The notes: generated from the sequence alone by a model not told the origin. Positions 7,357 through 15,659 are shown, counted from the first letter of the stretch. The stretch is 64,000 nucleotides of DNA from Robiginitomaculum antarcticum DSM 21748 (GCF_000365025.1 NZ_KB823013.1:124001-188000), one strand, 5' to 3'. A program made the numbers and translations.

Positions 7357-8487
7357 ATGAAATCTGTAACCATACTCGGTGTCACCGGCTCTATCGGTCA
7401 AAGCGCATTGCGTTTTTTGCGTCTGCACCGCGATAAATTTTCGCTGGATCATATATCTGTCGGTTGCAATGCCGAGCAGGCCGTTGCTATTGCCCGTGAA
7501 TTTAATTGCCAAAGCCTAGGCGTAGCTGACGAGGCTTGCGACATTGATCTGCCCGATGGGGTGAAGCTTTATCGCGGGGCGCAGGCCTTGTGCGAGCAAG
7601 CGGCGCAACCCGTCGATGTCGTGCTGGGCGCCGTCTCGGGCTCCCAAGGTCTGCCGGCCATACTCGCGGCGATCAATGCCGGAAACCGCGTCGCTCTGGC
7701 CAATAAAGAAAGCCTTGTCTGCGGCGGAACGGCCTTGCTGGAACGCGCGCGCGCCAAGGGCGTGCCGATCATTCCGGTCGACAGTGAACATAGCGCCATG
7801 TTTCAGTGCCTGCTCGCCGGAAAACGCGAAGAAGTGCACTCCATAATCCTGACCGCGTCGGGCGGTCCGTTTCGCGAGCACAGTCTTGAGCAGCTTAAAT
7901 CTGCAACGGCCAAGGCAGCGCTAAACCATCCCAATTGGTCTATGGGGCCCAAAAATTCGCTGGATAGCGCAACGCTGGCCAATAAGGGGTTGGAGCTGAT
8001 CGAGACCTGTTATTTTTTTGATATGGCGCCCGAAGACGTCACAGTCGTTATCCATCCCACCTCGATCTTTCATTCGGCGGTGCAGTATTGCGACGGCTCT
8101 GTCATAGCCCAGCTTGGCGAGACGGATATGGCTGGCGCAATCGGCTATGGCCTGTCTTATCCGGACCGCATCGAGACCGGATTAAACCCGCTGGACCTGA
8201 CAGCGCTCGGGGGACTGGATTTTTATCCCTATGACTCGGTGCGGTTTCCCGCAGTTGACCTTGCCCGCCGCGCCATTCATCTGGGCCAATCCGGGACGCT
8301 GATGTTCAATGCCGCTAACGAGATTGCCGGACAGGCCTTTCTGGACGGGCGCATCGGATTTTTAGACATTGCCCGTCATATTGAAACCGCGCTGAACAAA
8401 GGCGGGACGAAATTCAAAGCGGGCCTTGATGATATTGTGCGCGCCGACGCCGAGGCGAAATCATGGTGCGAGGACTGGATACATTAG
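7357..8487 (+). CDS. dxr: 1-deoxy-D-xylulose 5-phosphate reductoisomerase
   Basis: The product has 376 aa, the family's usual length. It converts DXP to 2-C-methyl-D-erythritol 4-phosphate with NADPH in the cytosolic MEP isoprenoid pathway. Visible signatures are the NADPH-binding GVTGSIGQSALRFL (residues ~8-21), LANKESLVCGG, the metal-binding VDSEHSAMFQ, the LTASGGPFR loop, and the substrate block HPNWSMGPKNSLDSATLANK followed by GLELIE. The C-terminal helical domain is complete. In many alphaproteobacteria dxr sits with uppS, cdsA, rseP and bamA; here it stands apart, after a lipoprotein gene and before an MDR gene on the same strand. Confidence 0.96.
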   Translation: MKSVTILGVTGSIGQSALRFLRLHRDKFSLDHISVGCNAEQAVAIAREFNCQSLGVADEACDIDLPDGVKLYRGAQALCEQAAQPVDVVLGAVSGSQGLPAILAAINAGNRVALANKESLVCGGTALLERARAKGVPIIPVDSEHSAMFQCLLAGKREEVHSIILTASGGPFREHSLEQLKSATAKAALNHPNWSMGPKNSLDSATLANKGLELIETCYFFDMAPEDVTVVIHPTSIFHSAVQYCDGSVIAQLGETDMAGAIGYGLSYPDRIETGLNPLDLTALGGLDFYPYDSVRFPAVDLARRAIHLGQSGTLMFNAANEIAGQAFLDGRIGFLDIARHIETALNKGGTKFKAGLDDIVRADAEAKSWCEDWIH

Positions 8488-8593
8488 CGTAAATCCAAAC
8501 GGCGAAAATTAATGCATGGCCACGCGCCGCGTTTAGAGGGCGACTTGAGCCGATCGGCGCGTTAAGATTAACATTCATAAATTGGAGTTTCCT

Positions 8594-9733
8594 ATGTCCC
8601 TGCCATCCACCTATTTGCAAATGCTCTCGACCCTAACCAAAGACGGAGAGCTGCGTCTGGAGCTGGCCGAAAAGCCTATGCTGACGCCCGAAGATGATCA
8701 GATCATCGTCAAGATCGAAGCCACACCGATCAACCCCTCCGATCATGGCGTCATGTTCGGTTGGGCCAGTATGGATCAGGCCAAGGGAAAAGGCAGCGGC
8801 AAGGATGCGGTGCTCACCGCCCCTGTCGGAAAGGCCGGAATGCACGTCATGAAAGCCCGGATTGGACAGGCCCTTCCTGTCGGCAATGAAGGCGCAGGCA
8901 CAGTCGTCGCGGCCGGAAAAAGCGATTACGCGCAGTCCTTAATGGGTAAAACTGTCGCCGTAATGGGCGGCGGCATGTATGGCGAATATCGCGCCGTGCC
9001 CGCGATGATGGCGATGCCATTGCAAGACGGGCACACGGCTAAAGACGGCGCGTCAAGCTTCGTTAATCCGTTGACAGCTTTGTCCTTTCTCGAAACCATG
9101 CGCCTTGAAGGGCATGAGGCGATCGTGCATACCGCCGCCGCGTCCAACCTTGGACAGATGCTCAACCGCATTTGTCAGGCAGACGGCGTTGATCTTATCA
9201 ACATTGTACGCCGCAAAGAGCAGGCGAAACTGCTCAAAGATATGGGCGCGAAATATGTGGTGAACAGCAGTGATGACAGCTTCATGTCAGACCTGACAGA
9301 CGCCATTCACGAGACCGGCGCAACGCTCGCCTTTGACGCGACAGGCGGGGGAGAGCTTGCCTCCAACATCCTCACGGCGATGGAAGCCGCCGCGGCGCGC
9401 ACTCCCGGCGCTTACTCGATTTACGGCTCTATTAAGCACAAACAAGTCTATCTTTACGGCGCGCTGGATACATCTCCTACCACGCTAACACGCGGCTATG
9501 GCATGGCGTGGGGCGTCGGGGGGTGGTTGCTACCCAACTTCCTCGCCAAAGCCGGTATGGAGGTTGGCATGCGCCTGCGCACGCGCGTCGCCAAAGAGCT
9601 AAAAACGACATTTGCCAGTCATTATACGGACGAGATCTCACTCGCTGAGGCGCTCGATCCGAAAACCATGGCGCAATATAATGCGAAAACGACAGGTCAA
9701 AAATTCCTGATCTGCCCGCAGAAAAGTTTGTAG
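8594..9733 (+). CDS. MDR-superfamily zinc-independent oxidoreductase
   Basis: The product has 379 aa and starts at MSLPSTYLQM with GGAG upstream. It is a medium-chain dehydrogenase/reductase. The N-terminal GroES-like domain contains INPSDHGVMFG and GNEGAGTVVAAG. The Rossmann domain begins with AIVHTAAASNLGQMLNRICQ and INIVRRKEQAKLLKDMGAKY. The catalytic-zinc cysteine and histidine set of alcohol dehydrogenases is missing, so a quinone-reductase or enoyl-reductase-type NAD(P)H activity is more likely. The dinucleotide motif is AAASNLG rather than the common AAxGGVG. Substrate is unknown. It is followed by a strong terminator, then the large intergenic repeat region. Confidence 0.85.
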   Translation: MSLPSTYLQMLSTLTKDGELRLELAEKPMLTPEDDQIIVKIEATPINPSDHGVMFGWASMDQAKGKGSGKDAVLTAPVGKAGMHVMKARIGQALPVGNEGAGTVVAAGKSDYAQSLMGKTVAVMGGGMYGEYRAVPAMMAMPLQDGHTAKDGASSFVNPLTALSFLETMRLEGHEAIVHTAAASNLGQMLNRICQADGVDLINIVRRKEQAKLLKDMGAKYVVNSSDDSFMSDLTDAIHETGATLAFDATGGGELASNILTAMEAAAARTPGAYSIYGSIKHKQVYLYGALDTSPTTLTRGYGMAWGVGGWLLPNFLAKAGMEVGMRLRTRVAKELKTTFASHYTDEISLAEALDPKTMAQYNAKTTGQKFLICPQKSL

Positions 9734-9768
9734 CTTTAAGCTCGATTTCATCGTCAAATTTAATCCGG

Positions 9769-9805
9769 AAACCCGCGCGGCTTAACGGCCTCGCGGGTTT
9801 TTATA
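9769..9805 (+). terminator. Rho-independent terminator after the MDR gene
   Basis: A 9-bp perfect stem, AAACCCGCG (9769-9777) with CGCGGGTTT (9792-9800), ends in a T run (TTTTTAT). It lies 36 bp past the stop codon. Confidence 0.85.
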
Positions 9806-9896
9806 GTCTTACGCGAAATTGAAGCTTACAAGGCACTACAGTATCTACACAGCACAGCCTCAAACCTGAACACACACATTTTTTTTACACTCTACC

Positions 9897-10009
9897 CTGT
9901 CATCAAGAGCCGCAAAGCGGCGAAGGATCCAAGTCTAGGATTATCAGCTCAGCATATAATTCAAAATCTAGGTATGGATTCTTCGGGGCTGCGCCCCTCT
10001 GAATGACGG
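9897..10009. repeat. REP-like inverted pair of short palindromic repeats
   Basis: Two arms of about 40 bp face each other. The left arm (9897-9940) holds GTCATC, a small GCCGCAAAGCGGC hairpin and GAAGGATCC. The right arm (9966-10009), read on the minus strand, holds CCGTCATTC, a small GGGGCGCAGCCCC hairpin and GAAGAATCC. The common pattern GTCAT-N-hairpin-GAAGRATCC is typical of REP/palindromic elements dispersed in proteobacterial intergenic DNA. Together the arms could form a long hairpin. It lies in the 716-bp gap between convergent genes. Confidence 0.6.
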
Positions 10010-10063
10010 AGTGGTGGGTTAAATTTTATATCTCAATAATTTATCTCTTATTTTCGGTGTTAA

Positions 10064-10389
10064 AGAAGGGCGTCCGTGCGGGCTTTTGGTAAACAGGTGT
10101 ACCTGAGCTAAAAATGTAGTTTCGTTTATCAAATTCCCTGCGTCCCTTATGGCTGTGACCCCATAAGTTTCACATGCGCCTATTTCACAAAGACGCAGCA
10201 CGGCGACATTTCTGCCAGCGGCCATCGGCGAGGGTTCGTCGCCATAGCTCTCACTGGCGGGGCTTCTCGCGACACGTTTTGCCGCGAATCCTCCCATGCC
10301 GCCTTATCTCCAGCCAGCCAACGATCACTTGCCTGCCCCGTGAGATAAGAACAGTTTGAATATAGATCAGGTTTGAAAGGCGGGGATGA
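10064..10389 (+). repeat. Dispersed ~330-bp intergenic element, copy A
   Basis: This segment is clearly homologous to 57503-57834, in the same orientation. Exact shared blocks include TTCACAAAGACGCAGCAC (10184-10201), GCGGCCATCGGC near 10219, AGCCAGCCAACG (10312-10323) and TGAGATAAGAACAGTTTGAA (10341-10360). Between the blocks the copies differ by substitutions and 1-2 base indels. Short frames exist on both strands, but indels change frame between the copies, so it does not behave like a protein gene. Copy A lies between the 3' ends of two convergent genes. With the REP-like pair and the terminator it accounts for most of the gap 9734-10449; I see nothing else there. Function is unknown: a decayed mobile element or a structured RNA/DNA element. 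Confidence 0.75.
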
Positions 10390-10449
10390 GTCTTTTGAAA
10401 TGCGCGGTCTTATGGGGGATTACTGCATATGGCAGTGTGGTTTCGCAGC

Positions 10450-12951
10450 CTAAGCTTTCGCGGCGTTTTCTAACCGTTGCAAGAGCGGGTCACTGACTTT
10501 GCCCGTGATAGGAAGGCTGTTTAAACGCTCAAATTCGCGGATGGCGTCACGTGTTCTCGGCCCCGCCGCGCCGTCAACGCCGCCAATATCGTAACCAATA
10601 TTGGCCAGCAGAGTTTGTACGCGCGCCACTTTTTCGCGGTTATTTACCGCGACTTTTTTCTCCCACGGGACATTCGGGAAAATACCGTTCGCGCTCAGAC
10701 TGAAATCAGAGGGGCGGAAGTCTGCAATGCGGCTATCCATGCGGGCCCGCATGTCCGGTGTTAATTTCGCGGAGAGCTGCTGCGCACGCGAGGCGCTTTC
10801 CTGATCTCCGGCCTGTCCGGCAATCGCGTACCAGAAATAAGCCTCAGCCGGGTCGGAGGCGATGCCATTGCCTTGGTCATACAAAACCGCGACATTAAAT
10901 TGTGCGTCAGTCATCCCGAACTCGCCGGCTTTGCGGAACCATTGCACGGCGCGGCCCATAGCGGCTTGTGCCTTTGGGCCTTCGCCCGCAGCGGATGCTG
11001 CCTCGGCTTCATCCACATAATAAACCGCCAAATCATACATGGCGACGCGATGACCGCCCATAGCGGCTTTCTGCGTCAGCTCTCTGGCCAGAGCCTTGTC
11101 GACTTTAACGCCTTCGCCCGTATCATAAAGATGGCCCAAAACATATTGCGCGGGGGTCAAGCCCTGTGAGGCCGCCTTGCGAACATAAGAGGCGCCTTGT
11201 TCAGCTTTGCCGGAGCGCAGTAATGTTACGCCGTGCTGCATTTGCGCAATCGGATTACCCGCTTCAACCGCCTCCATCAGCGTATCATATTGGACGTCTG
11301 TTGTCATAGCCGCAGTGGGCGACATGTCCGGTTGGCTCATATTTCCGGTTGGCTCGGTCAATGTGACGTCATATTGCAAAGATCCGTCCGCTGGGGGACT
11401 ACCCAGCGTTAGCGGGTCAAAATTAATCTCGCTCAAGTCTGAATTATCCACATCAGCGCTACCGGGGTCAGGCGTTCCTGCCGGCAAGGTTGCCGAGGCT
11501 ATGGCTCTGTCATTTCCGCTTTGGGCAAGCTTTCCGCGCAACATCAATGCGCCGGTGCTTACGACGGCGACCAATGCCGCAGCCGTCGCGGCTGTGCGCA
11601 ACAAGCGGCGCATCTTGCCGCCGCTCTTGGCGTTCTCTGTGGCCGGACGCGCCATGTCCATAGTGGCTGCGCCTAAGTCATTGGCCAGTATAGACATAGA
11701 CGGATCACTAGCACCATTTGTATCCGCGTATTGATTTTGGGCATAGGGTTGCGTCATATCCGGCGCGCCAAAGGATTGCGCCGCATAATCCTGCATTGCG
11801 CCCGGCGAGCCATAAGGATTACCGTATTCGCCGTTCATTTGTGCAGTCGCGTCCTCGAAATATTGTGATCCGCCTCCCCCGCCCATATGATGGATTTGCG
11901 CGCCGCCCTGATCCATCTGTGCTGCACCATAAGGATTAACCGGTGTTTCTACGGGTTCAAGCCTTGCAGCCGGCGGGGGCGCAGTAAACGCATCAGCCAT
12001 ATAAGGTACGGCCGTGAGTGCAGCGACGCGCCAAGGCTGCGTCTCTTCCGGCGCATCATCTAGCGGGGCAGGCGGGAATGGCGGCACGGCATTGCGCGGG
12101 GCGGGCGTAATGACATTGACCATGCCGGTTTCAAGCGCTTCAAGACGGGAGAAGACTGTCGCAATAGAATGCTGCACCGGCTCAATTGAGTTGCGGTGTT
12201 CTTCTTCGACGACGTCGAACATGCGCGTTGTCTCGGCTTTGTGCTTTTCAAATCTTTGCTGGTGATCCAGGGCCAGTTCGGCGAGTTTTTCTTGCGCGCC
12301 GGCATCAGATTGGTCCAGGCGGTCTTGCATGGCTGTCGTCAGGGTCGCGATGCGCTCGCCTATGCTCAAAATGGCATCGGCGCTTTGGGATTCGACCTCG
12401 ATAATGCGGTGATTTATCGCCTCTATGCCTTGCGCAGTCTCACTGATCTTCTGCGCATTTTTTGCGCTGGCTGTGTCTATGCGGCCGGACAGTTCAGCTT
12501 TTATTGCGGCCTGCTCGCGCGCCTGCATTTGCAGCCGCGCATCCAAAGCGCCGGCCAACCGGGCGATATGGCCGTTGATCTTGGCAATCGCTTCGGCTTG
12601 ATGCAGCTCGGCTCCGGCCAGTTGGGATTGCGCGGCTTGTACGGCCTGAGCCACCTTATCCAGACGCGGATCCGACATACCCGCCGCGAGTATGGCGGAA
12701 ATATCGGCGCGGACATTGAGTATACGGCGTTCGAGCTGGCCCGCGAGGCTATCGACATAATCGCGCAAATCGTCCTGAGTCTGCGCGCCAGACTTTGCGC
12801 CCAGATTGCTATAGGCATTCTGTAAGGCTTTAACAGACTTCTTTGTCGCGCTATCAGCGCGGCTCAACCGTTCATCCAGCAGCACGACATCCGCGCGCAG
12901 TTTCTTTAAACTGTCGCGGCCCTGATCCGGATGATCTGGCGTCTTTGCCAT
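10450..12951 (-). CDS. PodJ-like polarity/localisation factor (coiled coil, TM, Sel1 repeats, peptidoglycan-binding domain)
   Basis: The product has 833 aa; I chose the ATG at 12951, which has AGGGG upstream. Residues ~10-270 are long coiled coil rich in Ala, Gln and Glu. Residues ~280-440 are Pro/Gly/Met-rich and probably disordered. One TM helix lies near 452-471 (LLRTAATAAALVAVVSTGAL). The periplasmic half has three to four Sel1/TPR-like repeats (AQYVLGHLYDTGEGVKVDKA, AQFNVAVLYDQGNGIASDPA), and the last ~65 residues are a PG_binding_1 domain (LLANIGYDIGGVDGAAGPRT). This order is that of Caulobacter PodJ, the new-pole organiser, so a bitopic scaffold linking cytoplasmic clients to the cell wall is expected. 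Orthology rather than just shared architecture is not proven. It is divergent from divL across a region with a CtrA-type box. Confidence 0.8.
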   Translation of the reverse strand: MAKTPDHPDQGRDSLKKLRADVVLLDERLSRADSATKKSVKALQNAYSNLGAKSGAQTQDDLRDYVDSLAGQLERRILNVRADISAILAAGMSDPRLDKVAQAVQAAQSQLAGAELHQAEAIAKINGHIARLAGALDARLQMQAREQAAIKAELSGRIDTASAKNAQKISETAQGIEAINHRIIEVESQSADAILSIGERIATLTTAMQDRLDQSDAGAQEKLAELALDHQQRFEKHKAETTRMFDVVEEEHRNSIEPVQHSIATVFSRLEALETGMVNVITPAPRNAVPPFPPAPLDDAPEETQPWRVAALTAVPYMADAFTAPPPAARLEPVETPVNPYGAAQMDQGGAQIHHMGGGGGSQYFEDATAQMNGEYGNPYGSPGAMQDYAAQSFGAPDMTQPYAQNQYADTNGASDPSMSILANDLGAATMDMARPATENAKSGGKMRRLLRTAATAAALVAVVSTGALMLRGKLAQSGNDRAIASATLPAGTPDPGSADVDNSDLSEINFDPLTLGSPPADGSLQYDVTLTEPTGNMSQPDMSPTAAMTTDVQYDTLMEAVEAGNPIAQMQHGVTLLRSGKAEQGASYVRKAASQGLTPAQYVLGHLYDTGEGVKVDKALARELTQKAAMGGHRVAMYDLAVYYVDEAEAASAAGEGPKAQAAMGRAVQWFRKAGEFGMTDAQFNVAVLYDQGNGIASDPAEAYFWYAIAGQAGDQESASRAQQLSAKLTPDMRARMDSRIADFRPSDFSLSANGIFPNVPWEKKVAVNNREKVARVQTLLANIGYDIGGVDGAAGPRTRDAIREFERLNSLPITGKVSDPLLQRLENAAKA

Positions 12952-13026
12952 GTATATAGCCCCTACTCGACGGTTTTCGCGCATAATTGTGCAAATCACT
13001 ACACAGTGCAGTAAGGTGATTTGTGG

Positions 13027-13041
13027 TTAATACCTGATTAA
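13027..13041. promoter_or_regulatory. Candidate CtrA-binding box between podJ-like and divL
   Basis: TTAATACCTGATTAA has the TTAA-N7-TTAA arrangement of the full CtrA recognition site of Caulobacter-type bacteria. It lies 75 bp upstream of the podJ-like start and 122 bp upstream of divL, in their shared 212-bp intergenic region. A GANTC (CcrM methylation) site, GAGTC, occurs at 13131-13135. The site is read directly from sequence; binding is inference. Confidence 0.5.
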
Positions 13042-13138
13042 AATTTACCAAAAAAATTAACCTTTTCGCACCGATAATAGGCTTAACACTCAAAATGCAC
13101 CGCTTCCCTTTATAGTTAAATCCGATTAGGGAGTCAGA

Positions 13139-13171
13139 ATGACTTTAACGCCTATGGCCGACTATGCCTGA
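13139..13171 (+). CDS. Ten-residue leader ORF overlapping the divL start
   Basis: ATG at 13139 opens MTLTPMADYA and stops at 13171, overlapping the divL ATG (13164) by 8 bases in another frame. The only good Shine-Dalgarno sequence in the region, AGGGAG, is five to six bases before this ATG, whereas the divL ATG has none. The divL frame is closed by TAA at 13146, so divL cannot start further upstream. Translational coupling of divL to this leader is the simplest reading. Confidence 0.35.
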   Translation: MTLTPMADYA

Positions 13172-15581
13172 TGTAACTCCACTTTTGCCTCTTATTATAA
13201 CTACCGGCGCTGTTGCTTTGGCGATATTAACGGCGCTGTGGGCGCTGCGTATGACAGTGGGGCCGCGCAGGGCGGCGCAGCGGTGGAAAGAGCGCTGCGC
13301 TGAGCTGGACCAGACTCTGTCGCGAATCGACAGCGCCTTTAGCGCGTTTCCGGGTCTGGTTCTGGTTTGGCATAATGACATCCCAAATCCGCGTAATGAC
13401 TGGGGAAAACCTAATGTCTATGGCAGCACAGCCGCGCTGGCCTCACTTGTGCGCTTTGCCGAGCCCGGCGATCCGCGCTCATTTGCCCGCAATGTTCTCA
13501 ACGGCATTGCCGACCATGAAACGGTCAGCGGCTCGAACCTGCGCAGTTATGTCGAGACCTTGCGTACGAAGGGCGAAGCTTTTTCGGCAACGATTAATCT
13601 TCCAGGCGGACAAATCATTGAGGCCGACGGCATGCCCGCCGGAGCGCAGGTGGTGTTATGGCTTCAAGATGCCAGTGTGCGTAGCGAAGATGCGCGCACT
13701 GCCATTTCGCGCTTTCAAAGTGACCAACTCGAAGCCGGTAAGGATCCCGTCGCATTTATGCATTTAATGCAGCGTGCGCCATTTCCGGTTTGGAAAGTGA
13801 CCGGAACGGGGCGTCTCGATTGGGTTAATAAAGCTTATGCGGATGCCGTCGGCGCAAAGACTGCACAAATCGTTTTATCCCAGCAGATTGTCCTGGATGA
13901 AAAAGCCGACACACATATGCAAAATGTGCTGATGAATCATGAGCGCCGCACTGAAGTGCGCCATGTTATTGTCGAAGGCCGGCGCCGGTCCATGGCGATG
14001 ACCCTCTTCCCGATTTCAGGCGGCGCAGGCGGTATCGCCATGGACGTCACCGAAGCCGAGACCCTGCGCGAGACATTGACCCGTCACGTAGAAGCCCATG
14101 ATGAAGTGCTCAACCGCATGGCCGAAGGGATAATTAAATTTACTGCCGATCAAAAAATCCGCTTCCATAATACGGCGTTTGAAAAAATGTTCGGCCTGGA
14201 TAGCGCAGCGCTCAAAGATATTCGCCATGGCGAGCTTCTCGGTCTGCTGCGGGAAAAACGCCGGCTCCCTGAGCAGCTGGATTTCAAAAACTTCAAAGCT
14301 CAAGAGCTGTCCTATTATACTGATTTTCCAGATGAGAGCCCGGACGAGTTATGGAATTCTCCGGACGGGCGGACATTACGGCTTGTGCGCATGCGTGATC
14401 CTATGGGCGGCCTGACGCTGTTGTTTGAAGACATGACCGATGAGATGACCATGCAGAGCCGCTTTAACCAGCAGATTAATGTCCAGAGCGCGACGCTGGA
14501 CAAGCTCTCCGAAGGTATTGCCGTATTTGGCGCGGATGCCCGCCTGCAAATTTCCAATGCCGCCTTCGCCAATATCTGGCAGTTGCCGGAAGAGCTGCTG
14601 CAAGACGCGCCGCATTTCGACGCCCTGATTGAGCGAAGCCTCAAGCTTTACCATGACCGCGAATTTTGGGCCGAGATGAAGGCGCGCGTTACGGATCCCT
14701 CACCCCAAGTACGAAGACATGTCTTCTCCGAAATCAAACGCAGCGATGATTCCATTATCAAATATCTCTCCCGCCCTCTGCCCGACGGCGCAACGCTGAT
14801 TGCATGGGATGACGTCACCACAGCGCGTAAAGCCGAAGCTGCGCTCATCGCCCGCGCCGAGGCCATGGAAGCCGCGGATCGCATTAAGAGCGAATTTGTC
14901 GGCCATGTCAGCTATCAGCTGCGCACGCCGCTCACCACGATAAGCGGTTATTCTGAGCTCTTGGCTCTGGACAGTACAGGCGAGCTTAATGATGTTCAGG
15001 AAGAATATTTGTTTGCGGTAAAGACTGCGGCGGACGATCTGGCTAAAACGATTGACGATATTTTGGATATTGCCGCGATTGACGCCGATGTTCTGGATCT
15101 GGAACTGGGTGATGTCGATATTGCAGCACTGGTCCATAGCGCCGCGGAATTTGTCGCAACCAAAGCCGCCGATACGCAGCGCAAATTAACCGTCACCTGC
15201 CCCGATGATATCGGCGTCATCCGCGCAGATGAAAAGCGCTTAAAACAGGTCTTGCATAATCTGTTATCTAACGCGCTGGCCTTTACAACTGAGGGCGGAC
15301 GCGTCGATTTAACGGCGGAGCGCACGCCCGCAGGCGTACGCATCTCCGTCTCAGATGACGGGGTCGGCATAGCTCATGATGACCAGATCAAAGTGTTTGA
15401 GAGCTTCCAGTCTAAACGCGGCGGCGCGGGCCTTGGCCTGGCTCTTGTACAGCGTTTTGTCGAGCGTCATAATGGCTGGGTGGATATGGAAAGCGAAGAA
15501 GGCCGGGGGACCAAAGTAACAGTCTATCTGCCGGAAAATGCCACTCTAACCAGCGCCCATCCTGAACTTTCCTTCGGGTAG
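13164..15581 (+). CDS. divL: DivL-type cell-cycle sensor kinase homologue (Tyr replaces phospho-acceptor His)
   Basis: The product has 805 aa: one N-terminal TM (about 7-29), a long PAS-rich region to ~560 with at least three PAS-like units (RAPFPVWKVTGTGRLDWVNK; MAEGIIKFTADQKIRFHNTA; LSEGIAVFGADARLQISNAA), then DHp and ATPase domains. The DHp motif reads FVGHVSYQLRTPLTTISGYS, so Tyr584 occupies the position of the phospho-accepting His, the hallmark of Caulobacter DivL. The N box (LKQVLHNLLSNALAF), VSDDGVGI and GGAGLGLALVQRFVE are intact. DivL controls CckA and hence CtrA activity in response to phosphorylated DivK at the pole. It is divergent from the podJ-like gene, and its start overlaps a leader ORF. 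A hairpin follows the stop codon. Confidence 0.93.
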   Translation: MPDVTPLLPLIITTGAVALAILTALWALRMTVGPRRAAQRWKERCAELDQTLSRIDSAFSAFPGLVLVWHNDIPNPRNDWGKPNVYGSTAALASLVRFAEPGDPRSFARNVLNGIADHETVSGSNLRSYVETLRTKGEAFSATINLPGGQIIEADGMPAGAQVVLWLQDASVRSEDARTAISRFQSDQLEAGKDPVAFMHLMQRAPFPVWKVTGTGRLDWVNKAYADAVGAKTAQIVLSQQIVLDEKADTHMQNVLMNHERRTEVRHVIVEGRRRSMAMTLFPISGGAGGIAMDVTEAETLRETLTRHVEAHDEVLNRMAEGIIKFTADQKIRFHNTAFEKMFGLDSAALKDIRHGELLGLLREKRRLPEQLDFKNFKAQELSYYTDFPDESPDELWNSPDGRTLRLVRMRDPMGGLTLLFEDMTDEMTMQSRFNQQINVQSATLDKLSEGIAVFGADARLQISNAAFANIWQLPEELLQDAPHFDALIERSLKLYHDREFWAEMKARVTDPSPQVRRHVFSEIKRSDDSIIKYLSRPLPDGATLIAWDDVTTARKAEAALIARAEAMEAADRIKSEFVGHVSYQLRTPLTTISGYSELLALDSTGELNDVQEEYLFAVKTAADDLAKTIDDILDIAAIDADVLDLELGDVDIAALVHSAAEFVATKAADTQRKLTVTCPDDIGVIRADEKRLKQVLHNLLSNALAFTTEGGRVDLTAERTPAGVRISVSDDGVGIAHDDQIKVFESFQSKRGGAGLGLALVQRFVERHNGWVDMESEEGRGTKVTVYLPENATLTSAHPELSFG

Positions 15582-15599
15582 ATATGCCCGTTATAGCAT

Positions 15600-15633
15600 A
15601 AAAAAACCTGCGGCGAATCGCTCCGGCGCAGGT
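15600..15633 (-). terminator. Rho-independent terminator of the YegP-like gene (possibly shared with divL)
   Basis: ACCTGCG (15606-15612) pairs with CGCAGGT (15627-15633). A run of seven A on the plus strand (15600-15606) gives the U tract for minus-strand transcripts from the gene ending at 15660. On the plus strand only CGTTT follows, so termination of divL here would be weaker. Confidence 0.7.
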
Positions 15634-15659
15634 CGTTTAAATTAAATTCATATGCCGGG

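Noticed and set aside
10019-10359. Short open frames on both strands inside repeat copy A (10019-10297 minus; 10174-10359 plus) and in copy B (57475-57699 minus; 57598-57804 plus), with similar peptide endings such as LPREIRTV / LPNEIRTV
   Set aside because: Parts of the peptides match because the DNA is homologous, but 1-2 base indels put other parts in different frames in the two copies. No ribosome binding site or consistent frame was found, so I treat them as repeat DNA, not genes.
12196-12825. 209-codon open frame antisense to the podJ-like gene
   Set aside because: It mirrors the low-complexity coiled-coil coding strand, where high-GC third positions suppress stops. It has no RBS or domain, and the opposite strand encodes a convincing protein.
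13102-13130. Second CtrA-type site near TTAAATCCGATTAG upstream of divL
   Set aside because: The spacing is six rather than seven bases and the second half is TTAG, so it falls short of TTAA-N7-TTAA.
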